This document shows, piece after piece, positions 1-8,339 of a stretch of DNA of 64,000 nt. Positions within the stretch are counted from its first letter, which is position 1. Each line of letters opens with the position of its first letter. The notes under the pieces are model-generated. The model did no database searches. It was given only the letters and a program-made list of their open reading frames with translations, and was not told the DNA's origin. The DNA is from Rhodanobacter sp. MP7CTX1 (lineage in GTDB: Bacteria > Pseudomonadota > Gammaproteobacteria > Xanthomonadales > Rhodanobacteraceae). Made by a program: the position numbers and the translations under genes. The DNA lies in contig NZ_JACHCN010000018.1 of the NCBI RefSeq assembly GCF_014205795.1, positions 1 to 64,000 on the forward strand. The letters are read 5' to 3'.

Positions 1-680
1 CCGCGGCCGGAGATCGAGAACACGTCTTCCACCGGCATCAGGAACGGGCGGTCAATCACGCGCACCGGCTCCGGAATGTAGCTGTCCAGCGCGTCAACCA
101 GCTTGATGATCGCCGGCACGCCGATGTCGCTCTGGTCGCCTTCCAGCGCCAGCTTGGCCGAACCCTGGATGATCGGGGTGTCGTCGCCCGGGAAGTCGTA
201 CTTGCTCAGCAGCTCGCGCACTTCCATCTCGACCAGCTCGAGCAGCTCAGCGTCGTCCACCATGTCGGCCTTGTTCAGGAACACGACGATGTACGGCACG
301 CCCACCTGACGCGACAGCAGGATGTGCTCACGCGTCTGCGGCATCGGGCCGTCCGCGGCCGAGCACACCAGGATCGCGCCGTCCATCTGCGCCGCACCGG
401 TGATCATGTTCTTCACATAGTCAGCATGGCCGGGGCAGTCGACGTGCGCGTAGTGGCGCTTGGGCGACTCGTATTCCACGTGGGCGGTCGAGATCGTGAT
501 GCCACGCGCCTTCTCTTCCGGCGCGGCGTCGATCGCCTCGTATGCCTTGAACTCGCCACCAAAGCGTTCCGCACCGACCTTGGTCAGCGCTGCCGTCAGC
601 GTCGTCTTGCCGTGATCCACGTGACCAATCGTGCCGACGTTGACGTGCGGCTTGGTGCGTTCGAATTTACCCTTTGCCAT
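1..680 (-). CDS. tuf: Elongation factor Tu, N-terminal part (runs off the left edge)
   Basis: GTPase that delivers aminoacyl-tRNA to the ribosome. The reading frame starts [20 protein letters not shown] and holds the P-loop GHVDHGKTT, the switch region RGITI, the DCPGH box and NKAD, all in the expected EF-Tu order. About 226 of roughly 396 residues are inside the window, so domain I and the start of domain II are present. It lies directly downstream of tRNA-Thr on the same strand, as tufB does behind a tRNA cluster in many gammaproteobacteria, and is probably co-transcribed with the tRNAs. Identity is certain; whether this is the tufA or tufB copy is inferred from the tRNA context only. Confidence 0.98.
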   Translation of the reverse strand, partial: MAKGKFERTKPHVNVGTIGHVDHGKTTLTAALTKVGAERFGGEFKAYEAIDAAPEEKARGITISTAHVEYESPKRHYAHVDCPGHADYVKNMITGAAQMDGAILVCSAADGPMPQTREHILLSRQVGVPYIVVFLNKADMVDDAELLELVEMEVRELLSKYDFPGDDTPIIQGSAKLALEGDQSDIGVPAIIKLVDALDSYIPEPVRVIDRPFLMPVEDVFSISGR

Positions 681-757
681 GCGCGCTAAACCCCGATGGA
701 GTCAATGATTTGAAGGAAACGCCCTTGCGGGGCGGTAACCGTAACGGTCGTAAAAGA

Positions 758-833
<76 letters not shown>

Positions 834-856
834 ACTGAACACATTGCGAGAGCCAA

Positions 857-930
857 TGGAGCGGAAGGCGGGAATCGAACCCGCGTAATCAGTTTGGAAA
901 ACTGATGTTCTACCATTGAACTACTCCCGC
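857..930 (-). tRNA. tRNA-Gly (TCC)
   Basis: 74-nt cloverleaf with encoded CCA. Acceptor GCGGGAG/CTTCCGC, anticodon loop TTCCAAA giving TCC, T-loop GTTCGATTC. Middle member of the tRNA cluster, 23 bp from tRNA-Thr. Confidence 0.97.
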
Positions 931-947
931 CCTGCGCGGAACCCGTC

Positions 948-1033
948 TGGTGGAGGGAGGTGGATTCGAACCACCGAAGGCGTAAGCCAGCAGATTTACA
1001 GTCTGCCCCCGTTGGCCGCTTGGGTATCCCTCC
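948..1033 (-). tRNA. tRNA-Tyr (GTA)
   Basis: 86-nt class II tRNA with a long variable arm and encoded CCA. Acceptor GGAGGGA, anticodon loop CTGTAAA giving GTA. First tRNA of the cluster, just downstream of a near-consensus promoter. Confidence 0.97.
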
Positions 1034-1046
1034 AACAAAGAACGCG

Positions 1047-1076
1047 TATTGTGTGGATCGGGCGCTGAGCTGTCAA
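1047..1076 (-). promoter_or_regulatory. Sigma-70 promoter for the tRNA-Tyr/Gly/Thr-tuf operon
   Basis: On the minus strand a perfect TTGACA (-35, at 1071-1076) is followed after 17 bp by CACAAT, or after 18 bp by ACAATA (-10, around 1047-1053). It sits about 15 bp upstream of the tRNA-Tyr 5' end. The strength and position fit a stable-RNA promoter driving the three tRNAs and tuf. Confidence 0.8.
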
Positions 1077-1138
1077 CACCTAATGGCGTCAAATCAGCAC
1101 GCCAAGGCGTTTTTTTTGAAAAAAGTTTCTGCGGGGGA

Positions 1139-1627
1139 TCAGTCCAGTTGCGCGCCGCGCAGGTCCACCAATTTTGCCATGCCCTTGGACAGTTCCAGTA
1201 ATTTTTCTGCCTCCGCCTGCAACCGGCGCTCATTGTCATCGCGCGGCTCCCAGCGCGGCACCGGCGTCGGCTTGCCATCCGGGCTGTCCAGCGCCACAAA
1301 GACCATCACGCAACTGGTGGCCAGCCGCTGCTCGCCCTTGCGCAGATCGCGTGCCAGTACGTCCACGGCGAGATGCATGCTCGAGGTACCGGTGTGGATC
1401 AGGTGCGCCCGCACGCTGACCAGATCGCTGATCAGGATCGGCGCGACAAACTGGATACCGCTGACTGATGCCGTGACGCAATACGCCCCGCTCCAGCCTA
1501 CGGCGCAGGCATAGCCGGCCTGGTCGATCCACTTCATCACCATGCCTCCATGCACCTTGCCGCCGAAATTGACGTCGGTGGGTTGTGCAAGAAAACGGAA
1601 AGTGACTTCGCTTTGCTGGCCTGGCAT
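1139..1627 (-). CDS. Acyl-CoA thioesterase, YciA-like hotdog fold
   Basis: Protein of 162 residues if started at the ATG giving MPGQQSEVTFRFL; the frame stays open for 13 more codons upstream. The segment VHGGMVMKWIDQAGY matches the hotdog active-site region (helix HGG..MKWID) of the YciA/BFIT acyl-CoA hydrolases, and the C-terminal half SMHLAVDVLARDL is typical of the second beta layer. Expected to hydrolyse cytosolic acyl-CoAs; chain-length preference cannot be read from sequence. It runs toward the tRNA cluster. A weak hairpin (TGGCGT/ACGCCA near 1083-1103) follows the stop. Confidence 0.85.
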   Translation of the reverse strand: MPGQQSEVTFRFLAQPTDVNFGGKVHGGMVMKWIDQAGYACAVGWSGAYCVTASVSGIQFVAPILISDLVSVRAHLIHTGTSSMHLAVDVLARDLRKGEQRLATSCVMVFVALDSPDGKPTPVPRWEPRDDNERRLQAEAEKLLELSKGMAKLVDLRGAQLD

Positions 1628-1709
1628 GCGGACTCCAATGAAGAGGCGGATGAATTGACCGCGCATTATGCGCGTATGCAGTGATCTGTCGCCCCCCCGA
1701 ACCCGACGA

Positions 1710-2183
1710 TCAGCGCAGATCCAGCCGCATGGGCATTGTGACGAGCCCCTCGGCGGTCTTACTCATCGGCCCGTTCAGCACAAAACCCAGGCGCAGATAA
1801 ACCGGCACGGCTACCAGGGACGAATTCAGCGTGAAGCGACGGGTGCCGGCACGACGCACGGCATCGCGCACGACGCGTTGCCACAGCCGTCCTGCAATGC
1901 CGCGACCTTGATGGCGCGTGCTCACGAAGAATTGAAACAGATGGCTGTCATCGCGCATCGCCGCCACGCCCACCAATCGATCGCCGATCAGCGCGAGATG
2001 AAAACGCCGGCCCTCCGCAATCATTGTCCGGATCGCCTTCGCGCTCATGCTCGCCAGTATCTTCACGGCCGCAGCTGCCGGCTGCCCGGGCAAGATCCAG
2101 CGGCGCGTCACGCGTCGCGCGAGTTCGCCAACGGCGCGCGCATCTTCAAGTCGAGCAAGGCGGTAATGGACGTCGGCAGGCAT
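1710..2183 (-). CDS. GNAT-family N-acetyltransferase
   Basis: 157-residue single-domain protein. The acetyl-CoA binding loop is visible as STRHQGRGIAGRLWQRV (R/Q-x-x-G-x-G/A), preceded by the beta strand LVGVAAMRDDSHLFQFFV and followed by YLRLGFV, the usual GNAT C-terminal half. The substrate is not identifiable. It lies downstream of ychF on the same strand, separated by a strong terminator and a palindromic repeat, so it is probably transcribed alone. Confidence 0.8.
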   Translation of the reverse strand: MPADVHYRLARLEDARAVGELARRVTRRWILPGQPAAAAVKILASMSAKAIRTMIAEGRRFHLALIGDRLVGVAAMRDDSHLFQFFVSTRHQGRGIAGRLWQRVVRDAVRRAGTRRFTLNSSLVAVPVYLRLGFVLNGPMSKTAEGLVTMPMRLDLR

Positions 2184-2226
2184 AAATTCATTTCAGCAGC
2201 CGCATGACGGCGTGGCAAGCCGGCGC

Positions 2227-2255
2227 AAAAAAAAAGCCCCGGCAAGGGCCAGGGC
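2227..2255 (-). terminator. Rho-independent terminator downstream of ychF
   Basis: On the minus strand an 8-bp stem GCCCTGGC/GCCGGGGC (one T-G pair) with a 4-nt loop is followed by nine T residues. Placed to end the ychF transcript. Confidence 0.8.
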
Positions 2256-2270
2256 ATTCGATCGGTTCGC

Positions 2271-2341
2271 TTAGGTTGGGGTGCAAACCCCAACATTCCC
2301 CAGCAATGCGTTGGGATTCGCCAATGCTCATCCCAACCTAC
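2271..2341. repeat. Double-hairpin palindromic repeat (TAGGTTGGG type)
   Basis: Two adjacent hairpins (GTTGGGG/CCCCAAC at 2275-2294 and GTTGGGAT/ATCCCAAC at 2310-2337) are enclosed by an outer inverted repeat taggttggg/cccaaccta. It resembles the dispersed intergenic palindromes of Xanthomonadales; a related palindrome occurs at 28285-28368. Confidence 0.6.
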
Positions 2342-2386
2342 AGCGTTGCTCTCGTCCCCATCACTACAGGGAAATCTCGAGCAGGC

Positions 2387-3475
2387 TCAGACGTTGAAAC
2401 GGAAGTGCAGGATATCGGCTTCCCTGACCAGGTAGTCCTTGCCCTCGAGCCGCAACCGACCGGCTTCCTTCGCGCCAGCTTCGCCCTTGTACTTGATGAA
2501 ATCGTCGAACGCGACGGTCTCGGCGCGAATGAAGCCCCGCTCGAAGTCGGTGTGGATCACCCCGGCAGCCTGCGGCGCGGTAGAGCCAGCCTTCAGCTGC
2601 CACGCACGCACTTCCTTTTCGCCGGCAGTGAAGTAAGTCTGCAGGCCGAGCAGCTTGTAGCCGGCGCGAATCACCCGATTCAAGCCCGGCTCGTCCAGAC
2701 CCATATCCTTCAGGAACTCATCGCGGTCGGCATCTTCAAGCTGTGCCATTTCCTCTTCGATGGACGCACACACCGGCACGACTTCGGCGCCTTCGGTGGC
2801 GGCGCGGGCGCGCACGGCATCCTGCAGCGGGTTGTTCTCGAAACCGTCGTCGGCCACGTTGGCGATGTACATCAGAGGCTTCAGCGTGAGCAGGAACATG
2901 TCACGCACCAGCGCCTTTTCCTCGGCATCCAGCCCGATCGATCGAGCGGAACGACCCTCGTTCAATGCGGTGGCCAGCTTTTGCAGCACTGGCTTCTTCG
3001 CCAGCGCCTCCTTGTCATTAGCCTTGGCCGCACGCTCGGCCTTGTTCAGCGCCTTTTCCACCGACTCCAGGTCGGCCAGCGCCAACTCGGTGTCGATGGT
3101 TTCGATGTCGGAGATCGGGTCGACCTTGCCGGCGACGTGGATCACGTCACCCTCGAAGCAGCGCACCACGTGGGCGATCGCATCGACTTCGCGGATGTGC
3201 GCGAGGAACTTGTTGCCCAGGCCCTCGCCCTTCGATGCGCCAGCCACCAGGCCGGCAATATCGACGAACTCCATCGTGGTCGGAATCACCCGCTGCGGCT
3301 TGACGATTTCGGCGAGCTGGGCCAGACGCGTATCGGGCACCGGCACGATGCCGACGTTCGGCTCGATCGTGCAAAACGGAAAGTTGGCCGCGGCGATACC
3401 CGCCTTGGTCAGCGCGTTGAACAGAGTGGACTTGCCGACGTTAGGCAGGCCGACGATGCCGCATTTGATGCCCAT
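2387..3475 (-). CDS. ychF: Redox-regulated ATPase/GTPase YchF (Obg family)
   Basis: 362 residues, the normal YchF length, starting [20 protein letters not shown]-loop GLPNVGKST, the effector-region motif [16 protein letters not shown] (G3) and a C-terminal TGS domain (about residues 275-362) with [12 protein letters not shown] are all visible. YchF binds ribosomes and hydrolyses ATP rather than GTP. It follows pth on the same strand in the conserved pth-ychF order; the 72-bp gap shows no terminator, so co-transcription is likely. Confidence 0.97.
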   Translation of the reverse strand: MGIKCGIVGLPNVGKSTLFNALTKAGIAAANFPFCTIEPNVGIVPVPDTRLAQLAEIVKPQRVIPTTMEFVDIAGLVAGASKGEGLGNKFLAHIREVDAIAHVVRCFEGDVIHVAGKVDPISDIETIDTELALADLESVEKALNKAERAAKANDKEALAKKPVLQKLATALNEGRSARSIGLDAEEKALVRDMFLLTLKPLMYIANVADDGFENNPLQDAVRARAATEGAEVVPVCASIEEEMAQLEDADRDEFLKDMGLDEPGLNRVIRAGYKLLGLQTYFTAGEKEVRAWQLKAGSTAPQAAGVIHTDFERGFIRAETVAFDDFIKYKGEAGAKEAGRLRLEGKDYLVREADILHFRFNV

Positions 3476-3547
3476 GACTTGGAATCCGGGTGTTGAATAT
3501 CGTGAATGGAGAATGTCGAAAAAAAATGGGAGGCACTGGAGCGGGCT

Positions 3548-4141
3548 TCAACTATTCCCGGCGATGCCTGGCGTGTGCAGCTGGTGCATGGCCTTTTCGA
3601 ACTGGCCATCCACCGCCAGCGGCAGCACGTTCAGCGCGCGGGCGATGCCATCGAGGATCGCGTCCTGATCCTGCGCGGAAGGCCGGCCCAACACCCAAGG
3701 CGTGACCTGATCACGATGGCCAGGATGGCCAATGCCTACGCGCAGACGATGAAACTTGCCGTGATCCAGATGCGCCATGATGTCGCGCAAGCCGTTCTGG
3801 CCGCCGTGGCCGCCATCGAACTTCATGCGTACGGTGCCGGCGGGCAGATCCAGATCATCGTGCGCGATCAGGCACTGCTCTGGCTCGATCTTGTAGTAGC
3901 GCAGCGCCGAAACCACGGCGATGCCACTTTTATTCATGAAGGTGGCCGGCTTGAGCAACCACACCTGCTCACTGCCGATCCGCACCCTGCAGGTTTCGCC
4001 GTGCAGCTTGCCGTCGAAACCAAAGCGTTCACCTTGCCCGCTGGCAAGGGCGTCCACAAACCAGAACCCGGCGTTGTGCCGGGTTCGGAGGTATTCGGTA
4101 CCGGGATTGCCCAGCCCGACAATGAGTCGCAAACCAGCCAT
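3548..4141 (-). CDS. pth: Peptidyl-tRNA hydrolase
   Basis: 197 residues. Starts MAGLRLIVGLGNPGTEY and carries the catalytic-histidine segment TRHNAGFWFVD, the ATFMNKSG substrate loop and HDDLDLPAG, all diagnostic of bacterial Pth. Releases tRNA from drop-off peptidyl-tRNAs in the cytosol. Lies between rplY and ychF as in many gammaproteobacteria. Confidence 0.97.
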   Translation of the reverse strand: MAGLRLIVGLGNPGTEYLRTRHNAGFWFVDALASGQGERFGFDGKLHGETCRVRIGSEQVWLLKPATFMNKSGIAVVSALRYYKIEPEQCLIAHDDLDLPAGTVRMKFDGGHGGQNGLRDIMAHLDHGKFHRLRVGIGHPGHRDQVTPWVLGRPSAQDQDAILDGIARALNVLPLAVDGQFEKAMHQLHTPGIAGNS

Positions 4142-4159
4142 GCGCTCGAGCAGCAGTAA

Positions 4160-4188
4160 CGCCCCGCGTCCCGATGGAACGCGGGGCG
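4160..4188 (-). terminator. Hairpin between rplY and pth
   Basis: 10-bp inverted repeat CGCCCCGCGT/ACGCGGGGCG with a 9-nt loop immediately after the rplY stop. No T tract follows on the minus strand, so it may be an attenuating or mRNA-protecting hairpin rather than a full terminator. Confidence 0.5.
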
Positions 4189-4195
4189 TCGCAGC

Positions 4196-4873
4196 TTACT
4201 TCTTGTCGTCTTTCTTGGCTGGCGCGGCAGCAGCGGCCGGAGCGGCAGCAGCTGCTGCATCGCCTTCGGCCGGAGCGGCGTCGACTTCTTCCTGCACGGT
4301 ATTGGCCGTGACCACGGCGGTATCGTGGCTCTCGCCCAGATGCAGCGCCACGATCTCGACGTTTGCCGGCAGCTTCAGCTCGGACAGATGAACGATGTCG
4401 CCGGGGTTCAGCTCGCCCAGATCCAGTTCAATGAACTCGGGCAGATGCTTCGGCAGGCAGGAGATTTCCACTTCGGTCAGGTTGTGCGAGATCACCACGC
4501 CGGAGGTCTTGCCGGCCGGCGACTTTTCCTGATTCAGGAAGTGCAGCGGAACGCTGACGCGGATCGCCTCATTCTCGTTCACGCGCAGGAAATCCATGTG
4601 CATCATCAACTGCTTGTACGGATGCTTCTGCCAGTCGCGCACCAGCACCTTCTGCACGTTGCCGTCGACGTTCAGGTCGAGCACCGAGGAGAAGAACCAC
4701 TCGTGCTTGGCGGCGAGCAGGATGGTGTTGTGCTCGATCTGGATGCTCTGCGGAACCTGGCCGGCGCCGCCGTATACAACGGCCGGCACGAAGCTCGCAT
4801 GACGCAGGCGGCGGCTCGCACCTTTCCCCTCGTCCTTGCGGCTCTGTGCCTTGATTTCATGAGTCTTGGTCAT
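4196..4873 (-). CDS. rplY: 50S ribosomal protein L25/general stress protein Ctc
   Basis: 225 residues, the long Ctc form: an N-terminal L25 domain (about 1-95, MTKTHEIKAQSRKDEGKGAS) that binds 5S rRNA, a C-terminal beta domain (about 96-190), and a low-complexity Ala/Lys tail. Sits between prs and pth as expected. The tail is alanine-rich and ends KKDDKK, a common feature of Xanthomonadales L25. Confidence 0.95.
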   Translation of the reverse strand: MTKTHEIKAQSRKDEGKGASRRLRHASFVPAVVYGGAGQVPQSIQIEHNTILLAAKHEWFFSSVLDLNVDGNVQKVLVRDWQKHPYKQLMMHMDFLRVNENEAIRVSVPLHFLNQEKSPAGKTSGVVISHNLTEVEISCLPKHLPEFIELDLGELNPGDIVHLSELKLPANVEIVALHLGESHDTAVVTANTVQEEVDAAPAEGDAAAAAAPAAAAAPAKKDDKK

Positions 4874-4953
4874 TTCAGTATTGCCTTAGGTTGTGTTGTG
4901 CCGTCTCACGACGGCTTGCATGGTTCCCCCGCGACCAGAGGAACCGGTTTTTA

Positions 4954-5029
4954 GAGACGAGGGACGAGTAGCGAGGGCGCAACAACCGACTACTCCAGAT
5001 GGCGCCCTCGCTACTCGTCTCTCGTCCCT
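4954..5029. repeat. Long imperfect inverted repeat between prs and rplY
   Basis: Arms at 4954-4980 and 5002-5029 are inverted; an 18-base stretch (gcgccctcgctactcgtc and complement) pairs perfectly and the outer ends pair imperfectly, with a 21-nt loop. It can form a strong hairpin in the prs-rplY transcript. Similar short words (ctcgtccctcg, atcgtccct) occur near 11560-11590, suggesting a dispersed element. Confidence 0.6.
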
Positions 5030-5036
5030 TAAAGAA

Positions 5037-6023
5037 TCAATCCACGTACAACGAACTCACCGACTCGCCAAAGGCGATACGGCGAATCGTTTCTGCCAGC
5101 AGCTCGGCGACCGAGAGCTGGCGGATCTTCGCGCAGGCCTGTACTTGCGGGCTCAGCGGCAAGGTGTTGGTGACTACCAGCTGGTCAAGCTGGGAGCCTT
5201 CGATATTGCTGACCGCCGCGCCCGAAAGCACCGGATGCACGCAGTAGGCGACGACTTTGCGGGCGCCGCGCTCCTTCAGTGCCGCCGCTGCCGCGCACAA
5301 CGTGCCGGCGGTGTCGACGATGTCGTCGACCAGCACGCACGATTTGCCGTTCACGTCGCCGATGATGTTCATCACCGTGGCCACATTCGCTTTCGGCCGG
5401 CGCTTGTCGATGATCGCCAGATCCGCGTCGTCCAGTCGCTTGGCCAGCGCGCGAGCGCGCACCACACCACCGACGTCCGGACTGACCACGATCAGGTCGT
5501 CCATGCTGTGATTGCGCCAGATATCGGCCAGCAGCACCGGTGAGGCGTACACGTTGTCGACCGGAATATCGAAGAAGCCCTGGATCTGGTCGGCGTGCAA
5601 GTCCACCGTCAGCACCCGGTCGACACCCGCGGCGCCAATCATCCGGGCAGCCAGCTTGGCGGTGATCGGCACCCGCGCCGAACGCGGACGACGATCCTGT
5701 CGGGCATAGCCAAAATACGGAATAACGGCGGTGACGCTGGCCGCCGAGGCCCGCTTCAGTGCATCGGTCAATGCCAGCAACTCGAACAGGTTGACTGCGC
5801 TCGGTGCACCGGTCGGCTGCAACACGAACACTTCCTGTCGGCGGACATTTTCCTCGATCTCGATCTGTACTTCGCCGTCGCTGAACGTACCGACCTGCGC
5901 CTTGCCCAGCGGCACACCCAGGCGATGGGCGACATCCTCGGACAGCGTGCGGTGCGCGTTACCGGTAAACAGCATCATCGGGGTGGACGTGTCCACAGTA
6001 TTCACCTCGGAACCGATAGCCAT
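5037..6023 (-). CDS. prs: Ribose-phosphate pyrophosphokinase
   Basis: Makes PRPP from ribose 5-phosphate and ATP, the precursor for nucleotides, His, Trp and NAD. 328 residues from the first ATG; the family usually begins near [12 protein letters not shown], so the first 15 residues may be untranslated (alternative start at 5978). Visible motifs are [18 protein letters not shown], and the PRPP-binding loop [13 protein letters not shown]. Between tRNA-Gln and rplY, in the conserved ispE-tRNA-prs-rplY-pth order. Confidence 0.97.
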   Translation of the reverse strand: MAIGSEVNTVDTSTPMMLFTGNAHRTLSEDVAHRLGVPLGKAQVGTFSDGEVQIEIEENVRRQEVFVLQPTGAPSAVNLFELLALTDALKRASAASVTAVIPYFGYARQDRRPRSARVPITAKLAARMIGAAGVDRVLTVDLHADQIQGFFDIPVDNVYASPVLLADIWRNHSMDDLIVVSPDVGGVVRARALAKRLDDADLAIIDKRRPKANVATVMNIIGDVNGKSCVLVDDIVDTAGTLCAAAAALKERGARKVVAYCVHPVLSGAAVSNIEGSQLDQLVVTNTLPLSPQVQACAKIRQLSVAELLAETIRRIAFGESVSSLYVD

Positions 6024-6039
6024 CTTGGACCATCATGAA

Positions 6040-6116
6040 TGGCTGGGGCGGCAGGATTCGAACCTGCGTATGCGGGAATCAAAATCCCGTGCCTTAACCA
6101 GCTTGGCGACGCCCCA
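6040..6116 (-). tRNA. tRNA-Gln (TTG)
   Basis: 77-nt cloverleaf with encoded CCA. Acceptor TGGGGCG/CGCCCCA (U1-A72, typical for Gln), anticodon stem CGGGA/TCCCG enclosing TTG. Located between ispE and prs, as often in gammaproteobacteria. Confidence 0.97.
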
Positions 6117-6199
6117 GTAGTATTTTTATGCGCTAGTGCTTTTGAACGTACTCGCCGACCGTCGCCATGCTGCCAGCGACGGCCTGTTGTCTGTGTCGC

Positions 6200-7603
6200 T
6201 CAGACCACGCCGCGATGGCGCGCCAGAGCATGTTGCAAGGGTGAAACATCAACACCCGCAGCCACCTGTGCCGTGAATGCCGTTGGACACTGTCCGGCAA
6301 TCAGCATTGCCCGATCGAATGACCTTGCTTCCAGAAACACGCAGCCACCGCTGCCGGAAAGCCGTGCCTGACCGAAGCTGCCTAGCCAGTCCAGCGCAGC
6401 GGCCACCCGCGGGTGTCGCGCGCGCACCACCGGCGCAAAGGCATTTTCCGTCGTTTCGCCAGAAGCAAAGGATGAAATTGTCGCCCGCGGTGCATTTCGT
6501 GTCAATTCAGGCGCTTGAAAAAGCTCGGCCGTCGGCACCGAATCGTGCGGATCGAGCACCACATAATGGCGCGACGGCAGGTCCAGCGGGGTGAGTTGCT
6601 CACCGACACCCTCGGCCCAGGCCGAGCGGCCTCGCACGAACACCGGCACGTCGGCGCCGAGCTGGCGACCCAGTTCGGCCAGCGCATTGTCGTCCAGATC
6701 CAGCTTCCACAGCAGATTCAGCGCCACCAGCACGGTTGCCGCATCGGAACTGCCGCCACCCAGGCCGCCGCCCATCGGGATGCGCTTTATCACGTCGATA
6801 TCGACGCCGGCCGCCACCGCCGCATGGCGCTGCAGCAGCTGCGCCGCACGCACCACCAGGTCCGTATGGGCGGGCACGCCGGGCACGTCGCTCAGCCGCT
6901 GGATTTCGCCGTCATCGCGCAGCCGCAGCCGAATCTCGTCGCCCCAGTCGAGCAGTCGGAACACCGTCTGCAGCTCGTGGTAACCATCCTGACGACGATC
7001 GGTGATGCGCAAGAACAGATTCAACTTGGCCGGCGCCGGCCAGATCGTCCATTTGTCCCGAGCGGGAGCTGCCAGTGGTCGGCTCATGAATACCCGCAGG
7101 CGGTCGGGAAAGCCGTTTTCCTCGTCTCGCTGGCGGGCATAGGCGAATGCCGGGTCCTGCTTGTCGACCAACGCAAAGCCATGCTTGGCATAGAACGGCG
7201 CGTTCCAGCGCACGTCGGCCAGTGTGCCCAGATCGATCCGCCGAAAACCGGCGGCACGCGCCCACTCGCAGGCGTGCTCAAGCAGGTCAGCACCAATCCC
7301 GCGCTGCCCATACTCCGGCAGCACGTCGATTTCGGCCACAGCGATGGCGTCATCGCCGCCCTCAGTGTCCAGCCAGACAAAGCCGACCGGCACGCTTGCC
7401 TCGTTCAGCGCCACCCAGACCAGGCCGCGGCTGATGGCCTGCTGCAACAGTTCCGGCGGGATCGACATGGCGGCATAACTCGACCACGCCGCATGGCCGC
7501 GAAACAGCTGCACGGCCTTGCGCTCGATCGCGCACAACGTGGCGATCTGATCGGGGTGCGCGGGTTCGATGGAAAAAGGCATCGTGGTTGCCAAACTCGT
7601 CAT
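6200..7603 (-). CDS. ispE: Fusion of a GNAT acetyltransferase and 4-diphosphocytidyl-2-C-methyl-D-erythritol kinase (IspE)
   Basis: A single uninterrupted 467-codon frame. Residues 1 to about 172 form a GNAT domain: AEIDVLPEYGQRGIGADLLE is the acetyl-CoA loop, followed by FYAKHGF. Residues from about 182 to the end form complete IspE: PAPAKLNLFL with the catalytic Lys, GGGLGGGSSDAA (GHMP ATP loop), GADVPVF with the catalytic Asp, and RLSGSGGCVF. IspE phosphorylates CDP-methylerythritol in the non-mevalonate isoprenoid pathway and is usually a stand-alone protein of about 285 residues. AAGG lies 6 nt before the first ATG. An internal ATG (MSRPLAAPARDKW, at 7087) could start a separate IspE but has no clear Shine-Dalgarno. 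The neighbours lolB (upstream) and prs (downstream) are the normal IspE neighbours, so the GNAT part is the insertion. Confidence 0.93.
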   Translation of the reverse strand: MTSLATTMPFSIEPAHPDQIATLCAIERKAVQLFRGHAAWSSYAAMSIPPELLQQAISRGLVWVALNEASVPVGFVWLDTEGGDDAIAVAEIDVLPEYGQRGIGADLLEHACEWARAAGFRRIDLGTLADVRWNAPFYAKHGFALVDKQDPAFAYARQRDEENGFPDRLRVFMSRPLAAPARDKWTIWPAPAKLNLFLRITDRRQDGYHELQTVFRLLDWGDEIRLRLRDDGEIQRLSDVPGVPAHTDLVVRAAQLLQRHAAVAAGVDIDVIKRIPMGGGLGGGSSDAATVLVALNLLWKLDLDDNALAELGRQLGADVPVFVRGRSAWAEGVGEQLTPLDLPSRHYVVLDPHDSVPTAELFQAPELTRNAPRATISSFASGETTENAFAPVVRARHPRVAAALDWLGSFGQARLSGSGGCVFLEARSFDRAMLIAGQCPTAFTAQVAAGVDVSPLQHALARHRGVV

Positions 7604-7733
7604 GACGACCTTGCACCGTGTCCATGACCGGCGCCAACGGGCACCAAGCCTGAGTCTGACCGGGATTGCGCCGGCTTTACCAAAACGGGCCCTACTGAAG
7701 CGGAGTTCACTGCTGCGGCATTTTGGAACAGCG

Positions 7734-8339
7734 TCACTGAAAGCTCCACGAGTCTATCGACAGCCGCACCTTATACGGCGGATTCGCGGCGAACACCTTC
7801 TTCGGTAGCGGTGGCTGGCGCCCCTCGTCCCATTCGGGATAGTCGACTGTCCAGCCATCCTGCTGCAGCTGCGCCGGCAACCGATCCGTACCAAAACTGA
7901 GTTCGGCCGGGCCGCTGTCGGCACGCAGGCCCAGCACCCAGGCGCGGAGATCGCGCAGCGGCACATCCCAGCCCAGCGCCTTGTGCATCAGTGCCTCGGC
8001 ATCCGGTCCCTGCAGCGAGCCGCCCTTCAATCCTTCGAGCACCGCACCATCCGGACCACCGCTGAGACGGAAATTCGCACCCGAGAGCGTCGGTCCGCGC
8101 ATCACGAATACGTAGTGCTCGCCGTCCTGGGTCCAGCTGAAACTGCCCGTGCCGCTTTGCTTGCCGTCGGAGACACCCAGCCGCCCCTCCAGCACCCAGT
8201 GATCGGTGTGGGCCAGCGCCTGCTCACGCCCCTGTTGCGCATTCAGCAAACCAGTGTCGCCCTTCATGCGCACCGCGGGCACGCAGGCGGCCAGCAGCAG
8301 CGGCAGCGCAGCTGCGATAAGTCGGAAACTTCGCTTCAT
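7734..8339 (-). CDS. lolB: Outer-membrane lipoprotein LolB
   Basis: 201 residues with a lipoprotein signal (MKRSFRLIAAALPLLLAAC, lipobox LLAAC). LolB receives lipoproteins from LolA and inserts them into the outer membrane. The body shows W-rich beta strands (DHWVLEGRLGVS, GTGSFSWTQDGEHY) and DLRAWVLGL typical of LolB. Its start overlaps the stop of the upstream TPR lipoprotein (ATGA), indicating translational coupling. Located upstream of ispE and divergent from hemA, as in E. coli. Confidence 0.92.
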   Translation of the reverse strand: MKRSFRLIAAALPLLLAACVPAVRMKGDTGLLNAQQGREQALAHTDHWVLEGRLGVSDGKQSGTGSFSWTQDGEHYVFVMRGPTLSGANFRLSGGPDGAVLEGLKGGSLQGPDAEALMHKALGWDVPLRDLRAWVLGLRADSGPAELSFGTDRLPAQLQQDGWTVDYPEWDEGRQPPLPKKVFAANPPYKVRLSIDSWSFQ

